A DNA stretch of 54,498 nt from Desulfitobacterium sp038181555 (lineage in GTDB: Bacteria > Bacillota > Desulfitobacteriia > Desulfitobacteriales > Desulfitobacteriaceae). Numbering within the stretch: the stretch's first letter is position 1; every line of letters begins with the position of its first letter. The position numbers and the translations under genes are program-made. The stretch is taken from the NCBI RefSeq assembly GCF_038181555.1, contig NZ_JBBWUA010000022.1, positions 1-54,498 on the forward strand, in the 5' to 3' direction. This document shows, piece after piece, positions 51,539-54,498 of the stretch. A model generated the notes under the pieces. That model ran no database searches. It was not told the origin of the DNA and was given only the letters and a program-made list of their open reading frames with translations.

Positions 51539-51647
51539 AATGACTTCCCTGTCAGTACCTCTCTTCAAAAAATAGGAAAATTGTGTCAGTCTTCAAGAGG
51601 TGGACATAGGATATAGGGATACGATAGAAGGGAGATTGGTAGGACTG

Positions 51648-52634
51648 ATGTGGAAAGGAAAGAAAGTTTTAGTTACCGGGGCGGGTGGCTTTATCGGTAG
51701 TCATTTGACAGAGGCTTTAGTTCAGGCCGGAGCCGATGTTCGCGTATTTATAAGGTATAATTCCCGAGATGGACGAGGAAATCTGGACGACTTAAAATCT
51801 TCGGTCTTGGATCAGATTGAAATCATTACGGGAGATTTACGCGATGCCGATGTGATTGATCGAGCTGTCAAAGGGAATGAAGTGGTTTTTCACTTAGCTG
51901 CTTTAGTGGGCATTCCCTACTCTTATAAAAACCCCCGTGAAGTGGTGGAGACCAATGTTTTGGGTACCTTTAATATTCTCATCGCGGGAAGGGATCATGA
52001 GGTTAGCCGAGTTGTCAGCACCTCGACTAGTGAAGTATATGGTTCCGCCCAGTATGTCCCTATTGATGAACAGCATCCTTTGCAAGGGCAGTCGCCTTAT
52101 TCGGCGAGCAAAATTGGGGCAGATAAATTAGCTGAGAGCTTTTATGCGTCCTATAATCTTCCAGTGGTCACGATTCGACCCTTTAACTGTTATGGACCAA
52201 GACAATCCGCTCGTGCTATCATTCCTACTCTAATTACTCAGGCCCTTGTAAGCCAAGTAATAAAACTTGGCAACCTAGATGCGAAAAGAGATTTTACTTT
52301 TGTCTCCGATACAGTAGCAGGTTTTATGGCTGCCGCTACGGCAACTGAGGCTGTGGGTAAAGTCATTAATGTGGGATCGGGTCAGGAGATTTCCATCGGG
52401 GAGCTAGCTGAGATTATTCTTAAGACAACTAGTAGCACTGCCCAGTTGGTTATTGATGAAGAGAGGGTTCGTCCGAGCAAGAGTGAGGTCAACCGTCTTT
52501 TAGCAGACAATCGTTTAGCAAAGGACGTTCTTGGGTGGGAGCCCCATGTTTCTTTAGAAGAAGGAATAGGAAGAACAAGACTCTGGATCGGAGAGCATTT
52601 GGACCGTTTTCAGATAGGGAAATACCAAATTTAA
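51648..52634 (+). CDS. NAD-dependent nucleotide-sugar epimerase/4,6-dehydratase (LegB-like)
   Basis: A 328-residue short-chain dehydrogenase acting on a nucleotide-sugar. NAD-binding VTGAGGFIGSHLTEAL near 8-23, active-site Ser/Thr SSTSEVYG near 125-133 and catalytic YSASK near 150. Its closest match that I can judge from sequence is the LegB/UDP-GlcNAc 4,6-dehydratase-like branch. The ATG at 51648 is used; a longer frame to 51600 lacks the RBS. It precedes a nucleotidyltransferase by 19 bases, and the collagen-like surface genes follow. Confidence 0.85.
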   Translation: MWKGKKVLVTGAGGFIGSHLTEALVQAGADVRVFIRYNSRDGRGNLDDLKSSVLDQIEIITGDLRDADVIDRAVKGNEVVFHLAALVGIPYSYKNPREVVETNVLGTFNILIAGRDHEVSRVVSTSTSEVYGSAQYVPIDEQHPLQGQSPYSASKIGADKLAESFYASYNLPVVTIRPFNCYGPRQSARAIIPTLITQALVSQVIKLGNLDAKRDFTFVSDTVAGFMAAATATEAVGKVINVGSGQEISIGELAEIILKTTSSTAQLVIDEERVRPSKSEVNRLLADNRLAKDVLGWEPHVSLEEGIGRTRLWIGEHLDRFQIGKYQI

Positions 52635-52653
52635 CAATGAAGAAGGGGATGCC

Positions 52654-53340
52654 ATGCAAAGCATATTATTGGCCGGTGGAAGAGGATCGCGATTAGATCC
52701 TTATAGCCGAGTTTTACCCAAGCCCCTTTTTCCGATCGGGGATAAGCCCATAGCAGCCATTCTGCTTCAACAGCTTAAAGAGGCAGGGGCAGATGAGGTA
52801 ATTATGTGCTTAGGGTACCTTTCAGATTTATTGATGACTTATTTCCGGGATGGCCGCGAGTTTGGATTGTCCATTCGTTACTCAATAGAGTCAGAGCCTT
52901 TGGGTACCGCAGGGCCTTTGAAGAAAGTGGAAGGCTTAAGAGATAATTTTCTGGTGGTCAATGGGGATGAGTTAACTGCTTTAGACTTTGGTGACCTCTA
53001 TGAGCACCATTTAGCCTCAAAGGCTGATATGACTGTAGCAGTTCAGATGAAGACAACTCACTCCTCCTTCGGCGTCCTAGAGATCCAAGAAGGTCAGGTT
53101 GTTTCCTATGCGGAAAAGCCCACCCATAATTACTGGGCGAGTATGGGCATCTATGTTGTCAATAAAAATGTTCTTTCCTATATCCCAGACAATGGACGGT
53201 TTGATATGCCGAATCTCGTCCAGTGCCTTCTCCAAAAAGGGGCAAAGGTGATTGGTTACGAGTGCCGAGAACTCTGGTTTGATATCGGAACCTTAAGTGA
53301 CCTGGAAAAAGCAAAAGAACAATTAGGACAGTATAAGTAA
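52654..53340 (+). CDS. Nucleotidyltransferase (sugar-phosphate guanylyl/uridylyltransferase-like)
   Basis: A 228-residue NTP-transferase. The signature LAGGRGSRLDPYSRVLPKPLFPIGDKP at residues 5-31 (quoted in part) shows the nucleotide loop and the conserved PKP. FLVVNGDELTALDFGD near 96-111 carries the metal Asp. Short of the C-terminal acyltransferase-like hexapeptide of some relatives. It may activate a sugar for the dehydratase or for decoration of the collagen-like proteins next door. AAGAAGGGGA precedes the ATG. Confidence 0.86.
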   Translation: MQSILLAGGRGSRLDPYSRVLPKPLFPIGDKPIAAILLQQLKEAGADEVIMCLGYLSDLLMTYFRDGREFGLSIRYSIESEPLGTAGPLKKVEGLRDNFLVVNGDELTALDFGDLYEHHLASKADMTVAVQMKTTHSSFGVLEIQEGQVVSYAEKPTHNYWASMGIYVVNKNVLSYIPDNGRFDMPNLVQCLLQKGAKVIGYECRELWFDIGTLSDLEKAKEQLGQYK

Positions 53341-53416
53341 AAAGGTACCAATAAAGTGTAACTCTTTTAGGACAAGGGTCATAGAATGGAGTGTAGTGAT
53401 ATTAAGGAGGTGTAAC

Positions 53417-53767
53417 ATGGCTTTTTTAACTACGGGTTTGCTGGATAATACTCCTGTTTTCGGAGTTCGGCCAAGTACCTCCCTTCGTGTTCTAGTAACC
53501 AATAACGAGGACACTATAGAATCAGTAGAGGTGAAGGGATTTTTTCAGAATGGAAATACGAAAATACAGTACGTGGAAGAGTTGTTCAGCATTGGATCGG
53601 GTGAAGTCAAGATAAGGGACTTTTTTGGGGAATTTGATGGTATTGAATTCCAGTTTCTTGTCAGTTCGCCTGGAGTTAATGTGACCCTATGGGGGAAAGA
53701 CGGGGAAAGTAATTTACAGACAGCACACAGAGTTGTTGCACAAGAATTTGATGAACTGAGTATTTAA
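53417..53767 (+). CDS. Stand-alone surface-type domain, paralogue of the next gene
   Basis: A 116-residue protein that I do not recognise. It begins MAFLTTGLLDNTPVFGVRPS and aligns over its length with the first ~120 residues of the next protein (MAELTTGLIENFPVNGVRPS; later GSGEVKIRDFF and PGEVVLREYF, then WGKD and AHRV). A perfect AAGGAGGT precedes the ATG. It has no signal peptide, as is usual for spore-surface proteins assembled from the mother cell. The role is probably capping or anchoring of a surface filament; this is inference. Confidence 0.7.
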   Translation: MAFLTTGLLDNTPVFGVRPSTSLRVLVTNNEDTIESVEVKGFFQNGNTKIQYVEELFSIGSGEVKIRDFFGEFDGIEFQFLVSSPGVNVTLWGKDGESNLQTAHRVVAQEFDELSI

Positions 53768-53791
53768 TAGCAGAAATAAGGAGATGACTGA

Positions 53792-54498
53792 ATGGCAGAA
53801 TTAACGACTGGATTGATTGAAAATTTTCCAGTGAATGGGGTGCGCCCCTCGGTATCGGTATCAGTCAGAATCACCAATGATGGAGATTCTGTGGAGACGG
53901 TTGAAATAATCGGCTATGCTCTCAATGGCCTTTTTAAAGATGTATATGTTTTGGAACTCATCAGTGTCAATCCCGGCGAGGTTGTGCTCAGGGAATACTT
54001 TGCAGATTTGAATGCCTTCGAGTTTGTTTTTTCTACAAGCTCCGAAGCTGTAGTCATTTCTGCTTGGGGTAAGGATGCTGCAGGGAATTTGGTGGATGCC
54101 CATCGGGTACTCCCTGCTGAACTCGATTCGCTGGAACCCGTAGTCGGTCCAACAGGATCGACCGGGGCAACAGGAGCGGTGGGTCCGACAGGATCGACCG
54201 GGGCAACAGGTGAGGTGGGTCCGACAGGCCCGACCGGAGCAACAGGTGAGGTGGGTCCGACAGGCCCGACCGGAGCAACAGGTGAGGTGGGTCCGACAGG
54301 CCCGACCGGGGCAACAGGAGCGGTGGGTCCGACAGGATCGACCGGGGCAACAGGAGCGGTGGGTCCAACAGGATCGACCGGGGCAACAGGAGCGGTGGGT
54401 CCGACAGGATCGACCGGGGCAACAGGAGCGGTGGGTCCAACAGGATCGACCGGGGCAACAGGAGCGGTGGGTCCGACAGGATCGACCGGGGCAACAGG
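53792..54498 (+). CDS. Collagen-like surface protein with paralogous N-terminal domain, 5' part
   Basis: The gene starts at ATG 53792 (AAGGAG upstream) and is still open at the window end, so its C-terminus is missing. The first ~118 residues are a paralogue of the preceding protein. From 54146 the frame turns into a Gly-Pro-Thr-Gly-Ser-Thr-Gly-Ala-Thr-Gly-x-Val repeat of 12 residues, nine full copies and part of a tenth. Thr-rich collagen-like stalks are usually trimeric and O-glycosylated (BclA type). The upstream nucleotide-sugar genes fit that. Confidence 0.8.
   Translation, partial: MAELTTGLIENFPVNGVRPSVSVSVRITNDGDSVETVEIIGYALNGLFKDVYVLELISVNPGEVVLREYFADLNAFEFVFSTSSEAVVISAWGKDAAGNLVDAHRVLPAELDSLEPVVGPTGSTGATGAVGPTGSTGATGEVGPTGPTGATGEVGPTGPTGATGEVGPTGPTGATGAVGPTGSTGATGAVGPTGSTGATGAVGPTGSTGATGAVGPTGSTGATGAVGPTGSTGAT
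54146..54498. repeat. 36-bp tandem repeat encoding a 12-residue collagen unit
   Basis: Nine complete 36-bp copies start at 54146, 54182, 54218 and so on every 36 bases, plus a partial copy to the window end. They are nearly identical at the DNA level, differing mainly in GGATCG/GGCCCG (Ser or Pro) and GCG/GAG (Ala or Glu). Confidence 0.92.

Noticed and set aside
54054..54494. Minus-strand frame of Ser-Ile-Leu-Pro repeats
   Set aside because: It is the antisense of the collagen-coding repeat.

Overview
The window looks like chromosome from a spore-forming, anaerobic, low-to-medium GC Firmicute of the Peptococcaceae/Desulfitobacteriaceae type, most likely Desulfitobacterium or a close relative. 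This is inferred from gene content and style: a CooA-like CO sensor beside a CO dehydrogenase operon, a glmS ribozyme, the cdaA-cdaR-glmM order, a full polyphosphate locus, BclA-like collagen-repeat surface proteins, and many TTG starts with strong GGAGG-type ribosome binding sites. No tRNA, rRNA, CRISPR array, phage or insertion sequence was seen.

Layout. 1-700: 3' end of a collagen-like surface protein. 875-3551: a CorC/HlyC-type membrane protein and a CapA-like lipoprotein. 3844-6635: cobalt/nickel ECF transporter cbiM(N)-cbiQ-cbiO behind a foldable leader. 6632-9940 (minus strand): glycosyltransferase, DUF1858-like mini-protein and two unknown, possibly surface or spore, proteins. 10147-10980 (minus): secreted CAP-domain protein. 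11320-12817: DUF362/ferredoxin protein and a YpjD-type MazG pyrophosphohydrolase. 12990-20831: cell-wall precursor and c-di-AMP block (cdaA, cdaR, an FAD dehydrogenase, glmM, then glmS under a glmS ribozyme). 21367-28925: LTA-synthase-like sulfatase, diguanylate cyclase, two twin lipoproteins that both seem to start at ATT, a small unknown protein, and a 7TM sensor / PrsW protease / DUF2974 hydrolase operon. 28922-34795: polyphosphate locus with two Ppx/GppA paralogues (one degenerate), ppk and sixA. 34995-36744: a 52-residue Cys-rich peptide, a foldable RNA element and a PIN-PhoH ATPase. 36878-40029 (minus): DUF1232 protein, small sulfite-reductase-like protein with an unknown partner, lipid kinase and universal stress protein. 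40152-43546: MBL-fold hydrolase, uppP, lemA and a TPM-domain protein. 43608-46741: TPP-riboswitch-controlled thiamine-precursor transporter. 46884-51465: CooA-like regulator, then cooF-cooS-FAD/NAD oxidoreductase behind a good CooA-type operator. 51648-54498: two nucleotide-sugar genes and two tandem paralogues of a surface domain, the second fused to a collagen-like repeat that runs off the window.

How the parts work together. The CO module should sense CO through a heme CRP-family protein and pass electrons from CooS through CooF to a flavoprotein, probably to NAD(P). Its Ni enzyme may depend on the CbiMQO-type transporter in the same window. GlmM and GlmS feed UDP-GlcNAc synthesis, with CdaA/CdaR linking c-di-AMP to wall state; UppP and the LTA-synthase-like protein act on the same envelope. 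The nucleotide-sugar genes next to Thr-rich collagen repeats suggest a glycosylated spore or cell-surface filament.

The least expected signals are the paired ATT starts, the degenerate Ppx translationally coupled to Ppk, two unassigned foldable RNA regions, the Cys-rich peptide whose stop codon lies inside its own terminator, and the changed heme-ligand set of the CooA-like protein.
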